Below are positions 9,547 through 18,697 of a stretch of 64,000 bases of DNA, piece after piece (positions within the stretch are counted from its first letter, which is position 1; every line of letters begins with the position of its first letter). Source of the DNA: Leptospira kanakyensis (GTDB taxonomy: Bacteria; Spirochaetota; Leptospiria; Leptospirales; Leptospiraceae); contig NZ_RQFG01000005.1 in the NCBI RefSeq assembly GCF_004769235.1, forward strand, positions 682,001-746,000, written 5' to 3'. The notes beneath the pieces are model-generated. The model was not told the DNA's origin. It ran no database searches and worked only from the letters and a program-made list of their open reading frames with translations. A program made the translations under genes and the position numbers.

Positions 9547-11943
9547 TCAACTTACAGAAGTTGCTACCATTTTTTTCCAAAAGTTTTTTAGTTTAAGGAG
9601 TTTTGGATTTTCTGGTGCCATTTCTTGCAAAGAAAGAAGGACTTCTTTAGAACGTTCAATATCCCTTCTATGCATCAAAATTTCTGCAAGTAACAAAAGG
9701 TTATTAAAATTTTTCGGATCTCTAAAACGAAGTCTTTCTGCAAAATCTGTGGCTAACACAAAGTCTCTTCTTTGTTTGTGGGCATAAGCGATATAAAACA
9801 AAAAGTCAGTGTCTCCTGGATTTAACTGTAGATAACGATTTGCAAGTTCAATCGCTTTTTCATAATCCTTAGATTTCATATACAACTTGGACAACTCTCT
9901 TAAACAATAGAGATCATCTGGTTCCGAATCTAATGCAAGTTCCAAAGCAAAAATAGCGTTGTTCCATTCACCATCACGATAGGATTGAATCCCTTCTCCC
10001 AACATTTGATAATAAACATTTGTTTTCGTTGATTCTTTCGCGGCGTAAGCAACTTCCTCTAAAAAAGCAATTCTCATCAAACTTAGGTCATCTGTGAGAT
10101 CCCCAAATAAATACATCGCCTTACAAATTTGATTTAGATCACCACCACCTTCCGTTACATGCCTTAAAAAAACTGTTTCGTCATCGTTGATGACTCTGTT
10201 TCCACCAGATTGTCCGACAAACAAATCATCACGTCCATCCGATCCTAAAATCAGAACATCACCGGGTCTTAGAGGATAAATTTGAATGACCACCTCATCA
10301 CCACTCATCTCAGTAAAACCAATCTTTCGAAGTGAGTGTTCATTTTCTAGAAAACTCGAATTTCCATCTCGGTATAATACAATCCAAGGATGTTCCGCAT
10401 TGATATAATATAAAGTTCCGGTTTCCTCGTCAACTAACCCTAATATAGCGGATATTAACATATGACCATCAAAACTAATAAAAACATTATGAACTTCTTG
10501 AAAACATTCCTTTAACCAACGTTCGGGATGTCTATCTTGCATATAACGTAACTTTTGTGTTCGAGTGATAATGGATTTAAAAACCGTTCCCATTACAAGA
10601 GCTCCGCCTGCACCTTGGATAGATTTACCCATAGCATCTGCGTTCAAAAATACTGTATATTTTTTACCCATTAAAAAGATAGAGTCAGAAACAGAAAGGT
10701 CTCCACCAATCTCTGATTGTTTGTTTCTAAACTTAAATTGTTTCATTTGACGTTCAAAAATTTTGATCGAAACCGTTTCTGATTTAGCAAACGAACCTCG
10801 TAAAGGTTTGATCAGAAGTGACGTTAAAAAATAATCTCCATCTTGTTTATCTTGAAGTTTTTGCATTTCCGATAAAGTTTCATTTAATTCCCTTGTTCGT
10901 TGGTCCACCATTTCTTCTAAATGATTTTGGTGTTCGGCCAATTCCTCTTTCATTTCTACAAAAACCCTTCCCATTTGTCCGATTTCATCACTTCTATGAG
11001 TTGGCAAAGTTTCTGGTTTCCATTGGTCTAAATCTACCATAGCAGTAGTGAGAAGTTTGATTGCCTCGACCATATCTCTAGAAAACAAAAAGGAAATGAG
11101 GAAAATGACGCCGCACAACACCAATGATGCGATAACAAAAAAAGACCAAATTTTCCAGGTTTTAGATTCTACTTCGTTTTCATCAATCATCACATGAAAT
11201 ACTAAATGTTTTACAGATTGAGAACTTCCAACATACGGAATTTTCACCATATAATATGGTTTGTTTTGAAAGTGAAATCTTTGTTCCTCCATTAACAAAT
11301 TTGGTTTTTCATTCATCACCAAACGAATCATATCTGATCCGATTGTTTTTACTTTTCCTTCTTGAAAAATTGCTAAGTGAATTCGATTGTCTTTTGAAAT
11401 TGTTTTTGTAAAATTATCATCTACTACTTGGCCAATGAGAACTGTCCCCCGGCCAAAAAGTGGAGCTGCCAACCGAAATCCAAGCCCACTATGTCCGTCT
11501 TCTAAAGCCGCAGTTGATTGCCCGTTCAAAGCATTTCGAATGATCGGTTGGTTTTTTTTATCATCTCCAAAATCTTTGGGACGATGCACACGAAACAAAA
11601 CTTTTCCCTGGTTGTCTCCAATTTCAAAAATAGATAAACCATATCTTTTTAAGATTTGTTGTAAATAAGGTAGTTCCTTTGATAAAACAGAACGATCGCT
11701 AAGTCCCCTCTCTAAAATCCCTCGAGTTTGGGAATTAAAAGTAATTTCTTCTAATAACAAACGTAGTTTTTCTTCTTTAAATTCCAATTCCCTTTGGAAA
11801 TTTCGCGAAAGATCCTCGGCCCGTTGTGTCTGAGGGATATTTTTAACCGATTGTAAAAGATAGGCGAAACTAGTCGTGAGAGCAATTACAAGAAGAATTT
11901 GACTCACACTCAGTATTAATAAGAATTTGTAACGTATGCTCAT
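9547..11943 (-). CDS. SpoIIE-family PP2C phosphatase with membrane sensor, HAMP and TPR domains
   Basis: The 798-residue protein has a first membrane segment at about 7-30, an extracytoplasmic sensor region to about 258, a second membrane segment (about 262-285) and a HAMP linker. A coiled coil follows (HLEEMVDQRTRELNETLSEM), then a SpoIIE-type PP2C domain from about 370 to 630. Metal-site features are GGDLSVSD, FLNADAMGKSIQGAGGAL and LGSDGRDDLF. The tail from about 655 holds TPR units (SLYMKSKDYEKAIELANRYL). Such enzymes dephosphorylate STAS proteins in response to an external cue, and the neighbouring STAS gene is the obvious candidate. A paralogue with the same coiled coil, phosphatase and TPR parts but another sensor lies at 55050-57620. 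Confidence 0.9.
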   Translation of the reverse strand: MSIRYKFLLILSVSQILLVIALTTSFAYLLQSVKNIPQTQRAEDLSRNFQRELEFKEEKLRLLLEEITFNSQTRGILERGLSDRSVLSKELPYLQQILKRYGLSIFEIGDNQGKVLFRVHRPKDFGDDKKNQPIIRNALNGQSTAALEDGHSGLGFRLAAPLFGRGTVLIGQVVDDNFTKTISKDNRIHLAIFQEGKVKTIGSDMIRLVMNEKPNLLMEEQRFHFQNKPYYMVKIPYVGSSQSVKHLVFHVMIDENEVESKTWKIWSFFVIASLVLCGVIFLISFLFSRDMVEAIKLLTTAMVDLDQWKPETLPTHRSDEIGQMGRVFVEMKEELAEHQNHLEEMVDQRTRELNETLSEMQKLQDKQDGDYFLTSLLIKPLRGSFAKSETVSIKIFERQMKQFKFRNKQSEIGGDLSVSDSIFLMGKKYTVFLNADAMGKSIQGAGGALVMGTVFKSIITRTQKLRYMQDRHPERWLKECFQEVHNVFISFDGHMLISAILGLVDEETGTLYYINAEHPWIVLYRDGNSSFLENEHSLRKIGFTEMSGDEVVIQIYPLRPGDVLILGSDGRDDLFVGQSGGNRVINDDETVFLRHVTEGGGDLNQICKAMYLFGDLTDDLSLMRIAFLEEVAYAAKESTKTNVYYQMLGEGIQSYRDGEWNNAIFALELALDSEPDDLYCLRELSKLYMKSKDYEKAIELANRYLQLNPGDTDFLFYIAYAHKQRRDFVLATDFAERLRFRDPKNFNNLLLLAEILMHRRDIERSKEVLLSLQEMAPENPKLLKLKNFWKKMVATSVS

Positions 11944-12027
11944 AGAAAACTACGTGCATCTTCTCAGTTTTGAGTTACAATCAAATGACATTCCCTTGAA
12001 GGAAATGTATCATCAAGAAAATTTCAG

Positions 12028-13224
12028 ATGAAACCAAATGCTTTCCTTTTTTTCCTAATTATCCTTATACTTTTGTTTTATTATACATTTGAATACTTTT
12101 TACACAATCGGACGATAAAAAAGTTTAAACACCGAATCCATGTCAATGGGACGAGGGGTAAATCAAGTGTAACAAGACTCATACGAGAAGGATTATCCGC
12201 TACCGGGATGTCCGTTTTTGCAAAAACGACGGGGACAATGGCTCGAATGATTTTTCCCGACGGATCGGAAGAATCAATTACCCGATTTGGAAAACCATCC
12301 ATTTTAGAACAAATTAAAATTCTAAAAAAGGCGAACCAAGTTGGAGCCGAAATCGTTGTATTAGAATGTATGGCATTGGAGCCGCGTTACCAATGGGCAA
12401 GCGAAGGACAAATTCTAAAGTCAGACATTGGAGTGATCACTAATATCCGGGAAGACCATCTGGAAGTGATGGGACCAAACTTAATCGATGTCGCCAAATC
12501 GTTATTATCTGGTTGTCCAATAAACGGAACCCTAGTTACCGGAGTCACGGAATTTGAAAGTTTAGTCCAAGAAGTTTGTAAGGATAGAAATTCAAACGCC
12601 ATCATCACAAAAGAAGAATCACTGCAAAAAATTACAGACGAAGAGATGAGTCAGTTTTCTTATTGGGAACATAAAGAAAATGTAAATTTAGCGCTAACCG
12701 TTTGTGAACTACTTGGAGTGGATCGTAAAAAAGCTCTTGAGGCTATGTGGAAAGTGAATCCAGATCCAGGGGCACTTTCTGTGTCTCCCATTCATTTTTT
12801 TGGAAAAGAATTTTTATATGTAAATGCGATGGCTGCCAACGATCCAAATAGCACACAGTTCATTTGGTCTTCTGTGATCCAAAGATATCCTCAGTATAAC
12901 AAAAGATATATTTTGTTTCATACAAGGGAAGACAGACCCGAACGGAGCCACCAATTAACAAAAGAATTTGCCAACTGGGATGGATACGATGCAGTCATTT
13001 TAATTGGATCATCCACTTCACTTGCTTTTAAATATCTAAAAACCTATTCCAAAAAGGACATTCCTATATTTGTTTGGGAACATTTAACTTTAGATGGAAT
13101 TTTTGAATCCTTATTATCCATTCTGCCCAAACAATCTTTGGTTTTTGGAATTGGAAATATAGTTGGTCTGGGAATGGATCTATCTTTATACTTAAAAAAC
13201 AGGTCGGAACAAACCAATGAATGA
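12028..13224 (+). CDS. pgsB: Poly-gamma-glutamate synthase, Mur-ligase-like subunit PgsB/CapB
   Basis: A 398-residue protein with one N-terminal membrane segment (about 4-22) and a Mur-ligase ATP-binding domain. The P-loop is NGTRGKSSVTR, and ECMALEPRYQWASEG and TNIREDHLEVMG are typical PgsB/CapB segments. PgsB ligates glutamate residues into a poly-gamma-glutamate chain at the membrane, together with PgsC. The gene overlaps pgsC by 8 bases. Length agrees with Bacillus PgsB (about 393). It is transcribed divergently from the SpoIIE phosphatase gene with about 84 bases between the starts. Confidence 0.93.
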   Translation: MKPNAFLFFLIILILLFYYTFEYFLHNRTIKKFKHRIHVNGTRGKSSVTRLIREGLSATGMSVFAKTTGTMARMIFPDGSEESITRFGKPSILEQIKILKKANQVGAEIVVLECMALEPRYQWASEGQILKSDIGVITNIREDHLEVMGPNLIDVAKSLLSGCPINGTLVTGVTEFESLVQEVCKDRNSNAIITKEESLQKITDEEMSQFSYWEHKENVNLALTVCELLGVDRKKALEAMWKVNPDPGALSVSPIHFFGKEFLYVNAMAANDPNSTQFIWSSVIQRYPQYNKRYILFHTREDRPERSHQLTKEFANWDGYDAVILIGSSTSLAFKYLKTYSKKDIPIFVWEHLTLDGIFESLLSILPKQSLVFGIGNIVGLGMDLSLYLKNRSEQTNE

Positions 13225-13681
13225 AATTCTCCCTTTGTCTATAGGGCTAAGCCTCGTTGTCAGTTTGGTTTTTTCAGAACTATTTGGAATTCTGGGAACG
13301 GGACTCGTTGTACCAGGTTATTTAGCTTTATCATTCCAACATCCTAAAGACATCGCACTTACTTTTCTCATCGCCTTCCTTTCCTATCTTTGTGTAGAAA
13401 TTTTATCAAATTTTTTACTCATCTTTGGAAAAAGAAAAATCGTCTTTATTCTGTTATTTGGTTATTTTTTCGGTTATTTGTTAAATTACCAAGTTCTTCC
13501 GGATTTAGATATCGCATACCTTTCCGAAGTGAGAGGGATTGGGTTTATCATTCCTGGACTCATTGCTATTTGGTATGAAAGACAAGGTGTATTAGAAACA
13601 ACTTCTGTACTCATCCTTGCTTCTATTTTTGTAAAAATTCTCCTTATTTTTCTTTTAGGAACAGAGTTAGAAACTTTATGA
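13217..13681 (+). CDS. pgsC: Poly-gamma-glutamate synthase membrane subunit PgsC/CapC
   Basis: This 154-residue, very hydrophobic protein has about four or five membrane segments and the family N-terminus (LSIGLSLVVSLVFSELFG) followed by GTGLVVPGYLAL. PgsC/CapC is the integral membrane partner of PgsB in poly-gamma-glutamate synthesis; the Bacillus protein is about 149 residues. It overlaps pgsB at its start and overlaps the next gene by 4 bases (ATGA), so the three reading frames are translationally coupled. Confidence 0.92.
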   Translation: MNEILPLSIGLSLVVSLVFSELFGILGTGLVVPGYLALSFQHPKDIALTFLIAFLSYLCVEILSNFLLIFGKRKIVFILLFGYFFGYLLNYQVLPDLDIAYLSEVRGIGFIIPGLIAIWYERQGVLETTSVLILASIFVKILLIFLLGTELETL

Positions 13682-14811
13682 TGACTAAAATTTATTGGTC
13701 TCCGTGGAAACATTCGAGGATTGCTTTATTTCTCTTAGCGGTATTAGGAATATTAGGTTTGTTATTGATTGAAACTTGTAAGGTTAAAAAAGAACAATCC
13801 TATTTCAAAAAGAAACTTCATGCCGCGAAACTGGCAGAACGTGGGTTTCAAATTCTCAAACCAGAACTATTAAAACACAAAAAACCAGATTATAAAGAAT
13901 TAGATCCAACAAATTCAGGTCTCATCGGTGAATTTTTAACACCCGTTACAAGTAATACGGGATCTCTTTCCGCAAAACAAACATCGATCAATCCAAACTT
14001 TGCAGCGATTATGATCCAACTTTTAAAAAAAGCAAAGTTAGAAGAAGGTGACACTGTGGCTGTGGCTGTATCTGGTTCTTTTCCTGCTGTCAATATTTGT
14101 TTATTTGCTGCCCTAGATACAATGAAACTAAAACCAATCATTATCTCTAGTGTTTCGGCATCACAATTTGGAGCAAACCACCCACAAATGCTTTGGTTGG
14201 ATATGGAAAAAGAACTTGTTGAATCGGGAATTTTTTCATTTAAGTCAAGTTATGCGTCGCTTGGAGGAATCCAAGACAAAGCGATGGGAATTTCAAAAGA
14301 AGGAAAAGAACTACTTGGCCGTGCGTTACAAAGAAACCAAGTCAAACTCCTTGATCCCATTCATTTTGATGACTCCATTGAAAAACGTATGAAACTATAC
14401 GAAGAGTTAGCAGTGGGAAAACCCATCAAACTTTTTGTGAATGTTGGTGGTGGCACCACGATCCTTGGAACCAATCTAGGGAAACAAGTCTTCAAAAATG
14501 GACTCATCACTGGTTTACCTGAAGAAGTCCATATCCCCAATTCAGTCATCAAATCCTTTTTAGAAAAAGAAATTCCCGTCATCAATTTTATACAAATAGA
14601 ATCACTAGCAAGAAAGTTCGGCTTACCCCAAACGCCAAAAAAAGTTCCCAAACCTGGCGAAGGAAAGGTATTTTATTCAGAAGAATATAGTCCCTTACTT
14701 TATCTTTCCGTTTTCTTTTTTCTCCTAGTGGGATTGTATGGTGTTACCAAGCTCGGTTGGGGAGAAAATGAGGAAGACCGACACCTTCCCAAATCCCTTC
14801 GGGCACGTTGA
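13678..14811 (+). CDS. Poly-gamma-glutamate system protein (PgsW type)
   Basis: A 377-residue protein with a membrane anchor at about 14-34, a large non-cytoplasmic or peripheral domain and a second membrane segment near the C-terminus (LLYLSVFFFLLVGLYGV). Its core shows TSINPNFAAIMIQLLKKAKL, SGSFPAVNICLFAAL and NVGGGTTILGTN. I recognise it as the extra subunit often annotated as the poly-gamma-glutamate system protein, in gene clusters that have pgsB and pgsC but no classical PgsA. Its biochemical role is not established; polymer transport or release is inferred from position. The start overlaps pgsC and a well-placed GAGGTG follows its stop for the next small gene. Confidence 0.82.
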   Translation: MMTKIYWSPWKHSRIALFLLAVLGILGLLLIETCKVKKEQSYFKKKLHAAKLAERGFQILKPELLKHKKPDYKELDPTNSGLIGEFLTPVTSNTGSLSAKQTSINPNFAAIMIQLLKKAKLEEGDTVAVAVSGSFPAVNICLFAALDTMKLKPIIISSVSASQFGANHPQMLWLDMEKELVESGIFSFKSSYASLGGIQDKAMGISKEGKELLGRALQRNQVKLLDPIHFDDSIEKRMKLYEELAVGKPIKLFVNVGGGTTILGTNLGKQVFKNGLITGLPEEVHIPNSVIKSFLEKEIPVINFIQIESLARKFGLPQTPKKVPKPGEGKVFYSEEYSPLLYLSVFFFLLVGLYGVTKLGWGENEEDRHLPKSLRAR

Positions 14812-14817
14812 GGTGTT

Positions 14818-15006
14818 ATGGCAAAAATTCTAGTCCTTTCCATTCTCCTTTTTTTGATTTTGCGTTGGGTGAGCCGCATCCTCATTTTACCCGCAAAAAT
14901 TGCAGAAGATTTTGGAAAAAACCAAAGGGAATCCCAACCCCGAGAGAGAAATGGATTCCCACCTAAGGAAAAAGATATTTCCGAACGCGGAAAAATTATA
15001 GAATAA
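14818..15006 (+). CDS. Small single-pass membrane protein in the poly-gamma-glutamate locus
   Basis: A 62-residue protein with one membrane segment (LVLSILLFLILRWVSRILIL) followed by a short charged tail. The GAGGTG six bases or so before the ATG is a convincing ribosome-binding site, and the gene starts 7 bases after the PgsW-type gene. No family is recognised. In Bacillus poly-glutamate operons a protein of similar size with one membrane helix (PgsE/CapE, about 47-55 residues) is needed or helpful for synthesis. A comparable role here is an inference from size, topology and position only. Confidence 0.65.
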   Translation: MAKILVLSILLFLILRWVSRILILPAKIAEDFGKNQRESQPRERNGFPPKEKDISERGKIIE

Positions 15007-15059
15007 AGTATCGATTTACGAGCAGGCGAATTCGAAATTCTGTCGAAAATGAAACTAAG

Positions 15060-15602
15060 ATGAGACAGAATTCGGTGCCTAGTCCCCTCATTCAGATTTT
15101 TTCCAAAAGAATATTTTCCCTCCTTCCCCTTCTATTCACAATCACTCTCATCCAATGTGGAGTTCCCAAAGGTGAATTTGGTTGGACTACCACCCAAATG
15201 GAAGAAATGGATATTTTGGAAAAACACATCCAAACCATCACTGATTATAAGATGATGCGAGATGATCTTATCTTTTCTCCGACCGATACCATCCACTATG
15301 TATACCAGTTCTCTAGAAATCCTGGTTCAGAAACTGACTTTTATATTTCACTCAATCGATATGAATTAGACTTCGTTGAAATTGATATCAAAAAGAAAAG
15401 AGCGGAACCAGATTCCCATGCAATCCGAGATGAATTTTCTCTTTTAAGAACTGGTGAATATTTAATTAAAATCGTTCATGAAGGTGATACAGTTGATGAA
15501 GTAAAATTCCGTGTTTTACCAGATGAAGGTTATACACAAGAGAATTTAGAACAAGAATTAGCTGGTGACCAAACAGACGAAATCATCAAATACTCTCGCT
15601 GA
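15060..15602 (+). CDS. Putative lipoprotein next to the poly-glutamate locus
   Basis: A 180-residue protein with a lipoprotein signal (FSLLPLLFTITLIQC, Cys33). The mature part is acidic and probably folds as beta strands (DTIHYVYQFSRNPGSETDFY, then KRAEPDSHAIRDEFSLLRTG). This recalls a small beta-sandwich, but no family is recognised. The gap to the preceding small gene is 53 bases, so it may share the poly-glutamate transcript. Its 3' end overlaps the end of the converging TPR gene by 17 bases. Function unknown. Confidence 0.75.
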   Translation: MRQNSVPSPLIQIFSKRIFSLLPLLFTITLIQCGVPKGEFGWTTTQMEEMDILEKHIQTITDYKMMRDDLIFSPTDTIHYVYQFSRNPGSETDFYISLNRYELDFVEIDIKKKRAEPDSHAIRDEFSLLRTGEYLIKIVHEGDTVDEVKFRVLPDEGYTQENLEQELAGDQTDEIIKYSR

Positions 15603-17676
15603 TCGGCGGTTGTATATTTCCAGTTTCTAAAATTTTCCTAACTCTCTCTAACTCTTTCAGAGCTACTCGTATGTCTGTTTCACCACCTTCACTGATGATA
15701 CGTTCGTAAAATTCTTTTGCTTTGACAAAATCTCTGGATTCCTCGGCAAGAACTCCCAATCTAAATAAAATTTTGATCAGAGGGATTTTACTTCTTTTTG
15801 TTTCCAACACACGAATGACAGCTTCTTGGTCTTCGATTTTTAAATCCATCAATCGATATTGGGAAAGAATATCATCAAGTGTTGTGACCATTAGATCTTT
15901 TTTAAGAGTTTGTTTTTTCTCAATCAATTCTTTGAGATCATTTTCAGCGAGGATTAACTTTTCATCTAACTTCTTCCACTGTGCAAAAGAAATATTAAGT
16001 TTGTTTCTCTCTAATTCATTTCGTTTGTGTTTCTTATCTTTTTTACTGAGATAATAGTAAGCGATAGATTCAAGTTCAGTAAGTCCAGTGTCTACATCCA
16101 AACCAGGATTCCAGTCCTTACTATTTCTTTCCAACCAATACTCTAAAAAAGGAACGCCTCTATCGGGATCACCAATTTGTGAATTAAAAAAAACTCCAAT
16201 TTCGTAAGCTACTCTCGTTTTATCAGCAGAATCAGGTGATAAATTGAAATACTTTTCGTAATATTGGCCGGCGATGATATTACGTTTTAAGTCTGCATTG
16301 ATGGTAGCCAAACGAAGATTTGCTTTTATAATTTTTTCTTTTTCTTCTTCTGATGGGTTTTTCAATTTCAAAAGTTCATTCAAACCCTTTTCATAAAAAT
16401 CTGCTGCTCTTTCTTTTTTACCATCTTGTCTATACTGCTCTGCAATATCATTGAGTACTGATGGATTTTCATTCCAAACCCGGTAAGCTCTTTCTAAAAT
16501 CAATTCGTAAGCAAAAAAATCCGTGTTTCGTTTATAATCGAATAAAACATAAATCCCTTTACCGGCCGTTCCCAGTTTATTAACAATTTTAAGACGTTCT
16601 TTGTTATCATCTTCTAATTTTCTAACAACATTCGCAAACGCATAAAGATCTTTTGATTCAATTTGTTTTCGTTTATCGAGATAAATTAAATATCGTAAGT
16701 TAATCGATTCATCATATTTTTGTTTGGTTCGTTTTTTATTTTCTTCAGCAATACGAACATCTTCTTTCCAAACTTTTGACTGCGGAGCCAAGTTTGATAA
16801 ACTTTTACCTTCGCGAATCCAATTACTTTCTTTTATATGGATTTCATCTTTTGTTTTTTTCAACTTGTCTTCTGATTGTTTCCATTCGTTAAACAAACGA
16901 TCATGTTCTTTGGCAGAGGACGCGTCATAACCCAAAACGTCTTCCTTTTGCCATTCTCCTTTTCGAAATTCTTCTTCGGTCATTTCTAAAGGATGGTATC
17001 TAAATGCTGCTAGGTAGTGACGCAGAGCAGGTGCATATTTTTCCGACTCAACATACAACCTAGCAAGCCTTATATGCAAACTGTATAATAACGGAGAATC
17101 ACGAACAATATAAGTTTCAGAATTTTTATGAGTGCTTTGCCATAACAAAAGACGGATATCATTCATCTCCGTTCTTGAATTATAAACGTTTCCTTTTTCT
17201 CGATCTTCCCAAATTCGTTTTTCTTCAATGAACTGGCTATAATAACGTTTGAGAAGGCCTTCCGCCTCACGAATCTTAGTTTCTAAATTCTTGGGCCCGG
17301 ATTCCACTGCAGCATCCACAGGAGTGTCACCCCCAGGAATCACAGGAACATCTGCCGCATTGGGATCTACCGCCTTCGGTTCTTCCCGAAGTGCAATTCC
17401 AGAATCTTCATCTATGGGAATCCGTTTCTCAGAATCCAGGGTTTGGATTTCTTCGGTGGAGATCACTTGTAAGGGTGATAAATAAAGTCCAGATAAGGGG
17501 TTCCGACGGTCTTCTTCCCCGGCCCAAATCCCCGCATTTCCCACTAAGATCAGAAAAATGAATCCGAGGGAAAAGGTTAGGCAGATTCGAAAGTAACCCG
17601 CACGAAAAAGTAACTGACTTACCTTTTCCACCGACTCACAAAAGTGCCCCAGTTTCCAAAGAAAGTGACTTTCCAT
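15586..17676 (-). CDS. Large TPR-rich membrane-anchored protein
   Basis: From the chosen ATG the product has 696 residues. A membrane segment lies near the N-terminus (YFRICLTFSLGFIFLILVGN), then an acidic linker, and the rest is helical with TPR-like units, for example YAPALRHYLAAFRYHP, RAADFYEKGLNELLKL and DFVKAKEFYERII. A TTG start 18 codons upstream is possible, but the ATG at 17676 has GGAG at proper spacing and is preferred. Much of the middle is coiled coil (EWKQSEDKLKKTKDEIHIKE). The protein is likely an envelope scaffold or assembly factor; no enzymatic motif is seen. The last 17 bases overlap the lipoprotein gene on the plus strand. Confidence 0.82.
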   Translation of the reverse strand: MESHFLWKLGHFCESVEKVSQLLFRAGYFRICLTFSLGFIFLILVGNAGIWAGEEDRRNPLSGLYLSPLQVISTEEIQTLDSEKRIPIDEDSGIALREEPKAVDPNAADVPVIPGGDTPVDAAVESGPKNLETKIREAEGLLKRYYSQFIEEKRIWEDREKGNVYNSRTEMNDIRLLLWQSTHKNSETYIVRDSPLLYSLHIRLARLYVESEKYAPALRHYLAAFRYHPLEMTEEEFRKGEWQKEDVLGYDASSAKEHDRLFNEWKQSEDKLKKTKDEIHIKESNWIREGKSLSNLAPQSKVWKEDVRIAEENKKRTKQKYDESINLRYLIYLDKRKQIESKDLYAFANVVRKLEDDNKERLKIVNKLGTAGKGIYVLFDYKRNTDFFAYELILERAYRVWNENPSVLNDIAEQYRQDGKKERAADFYEKGLNELLKLKNPSEEEKEKIIKANLRLATINADLKRNIIAGQYYEKYFNLSPDSADKTRVAYEIGVFFNSQIGDPDRGVPFLEYWLERNSKDWNPGLDVDTGLTELESIAYYYLSKKDKKHKRNELERNKLNISFAQWKKLDEKLILAENDLKELIEKKQTLKKDLMVTTLDDILSQYRLMDLKIEDQEAVIRVLETKRSKIPLIKILFRLGVLAEESRDFVKAKEFYERIISEGGETDIRVALKELERVRKILETGNIQPPISESI

Positions 17677-17773
17677 TTTCACTCCATTACCTTTTCCCCA
17701 TTTGTCATGGGCCCGATCCTTCAGTTTCAATTCGTTTGGATTCCCTGGTCTTAACTATCGGCGAAAAATCAAA

Positions 17774-17801
17774 TTTCGACAACCAAAAGGTGTTGTATAA
17801 T
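17774..17801 (+). promoter_or_regulatory. Candidate promoter for the nucleotidyltransferase-like gene
   Basis: A perfect TATAAT at 17796-17801 lies 16 bases after TTTCGA (17774-17779), a weak -35. It is about 54 bases ahead of the ATG at 17855. This is the only good -10 match in the gap between two divergent genes. Confidence 0.4.
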
Positions 17802-17854
17802 TGGAATGACTGGCGTTCACTGTAAGGCAATTCACCAGCAGAACTGGATCTCAT

Positions 17855-18532
17855 ATGTCAAAAAACATCGTGGAAAGGTATCTTGTCCTTAAAAACAAAT
17901 ACCGAAATTATGATACCAAATACGCCCTCAAACGAATGCAGGCCTTCCGACTTGCGACGCAAGAATTATCACGTAAGGGTTATGAAGTTGCCTTGGAACT
18001 ACTGGGCTCCATCAATTTTGGTATTGTAGATCCAACCTCGGATGTTGATTGTATTTTACTTTTGGAATGTGATCTTCACAAAGATCAAAGTTGTTGTCCC
18101 GCACATTGCACCAATTTAAGTTTTGTAAAAACAGAAATTTCTAAATTCGTTTCCAAAAGATTGGCACCCGAAACGGTTAACATCGATTATCTGGACACAA
18201 TCAACCTAAAATACGTGGAAGAAAAAATTAGAACCGAATCAGTTCTCGGTGATGAAACATTGTATTGTCTTTTATTCTACAGAAATATTGGTAGGCCAGT
18301 CAATCGCCCTTTGTTCATTCCTTTTTGTGATCAATTGGAAGAAAACCACGATTTTGTAAAAGAAATTATGTCTTGGGCAGCCGAAGCTTTGGAAGGTTAT
18401 CTCAACACCAACCAACACAGAATGTCTTTCAATAAATACAATGAAAGAATTCGAGCAAGGGGTCTCAGTCTTCCCGAAGGTTTACAACAAGAATTACAGG
18501 CTTATATGGAAGGAAAAGGAAAACCTTCCTAA
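17855..18532 (+). CDS. Nucleotidyltransferase-fold protein of unknown substrate
   Basis: This 225-residue protein carries the polymerase-beta-type nucleotidyltransferase signature G51-S52 (LLGSINFGIVDPTSDVDC) with D63-x-D65, and a possible third acid in VNIDYLDTINL. The fold thus resembles minimal nucleotidyltransferases. An unusual Cys cluster follows (CDLHKDQSCCPAHC, about 71-84), which could bind metal. The C-terminal helices have no recognised family. It is a stand-alone gene between two promoters, and a weak stem with a T run follows at about 18548-18575. Substrate and role are unknown. An adenylyltransferase or kanamycin-nucleotidyltransferase-like activity is possible but not supported further. 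Confidence 0.7.
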   Translation: MSKNIVERYLVLKNKYRNYDTKYALKRMQAFRLATQELSRKGYEVALELLGSINFGIVDPTSDVDCILLLECDLHKDQSCCPAHCTNLSFVKTEISKFVSKRLAPETVNIDYLDTINLKYVEEKIRTESVLGDETLYCLLFYRNIGRPVNRPLFIPFCDQLEENHDFVKEIMSWAAEALEGYLNTNQHRMSFNKYNERIRARGLSLPEGLQQELQAYMEGKGKPS

Positions 18533-18697
18533 TTTCTCTAGTAGGTGTACGAGTTTTTGATTCGTAATTTTTTTAAGCTACGAACAACCCGTCCCATTTC
18601 AGACCGGTTTTCGACTAGGACGTCTCCCTGTTTCTGTATTTACATCCAATCAGAATATTTTTGTTTACCTTTAAAATCGAATCATTAAATTTCTGCC

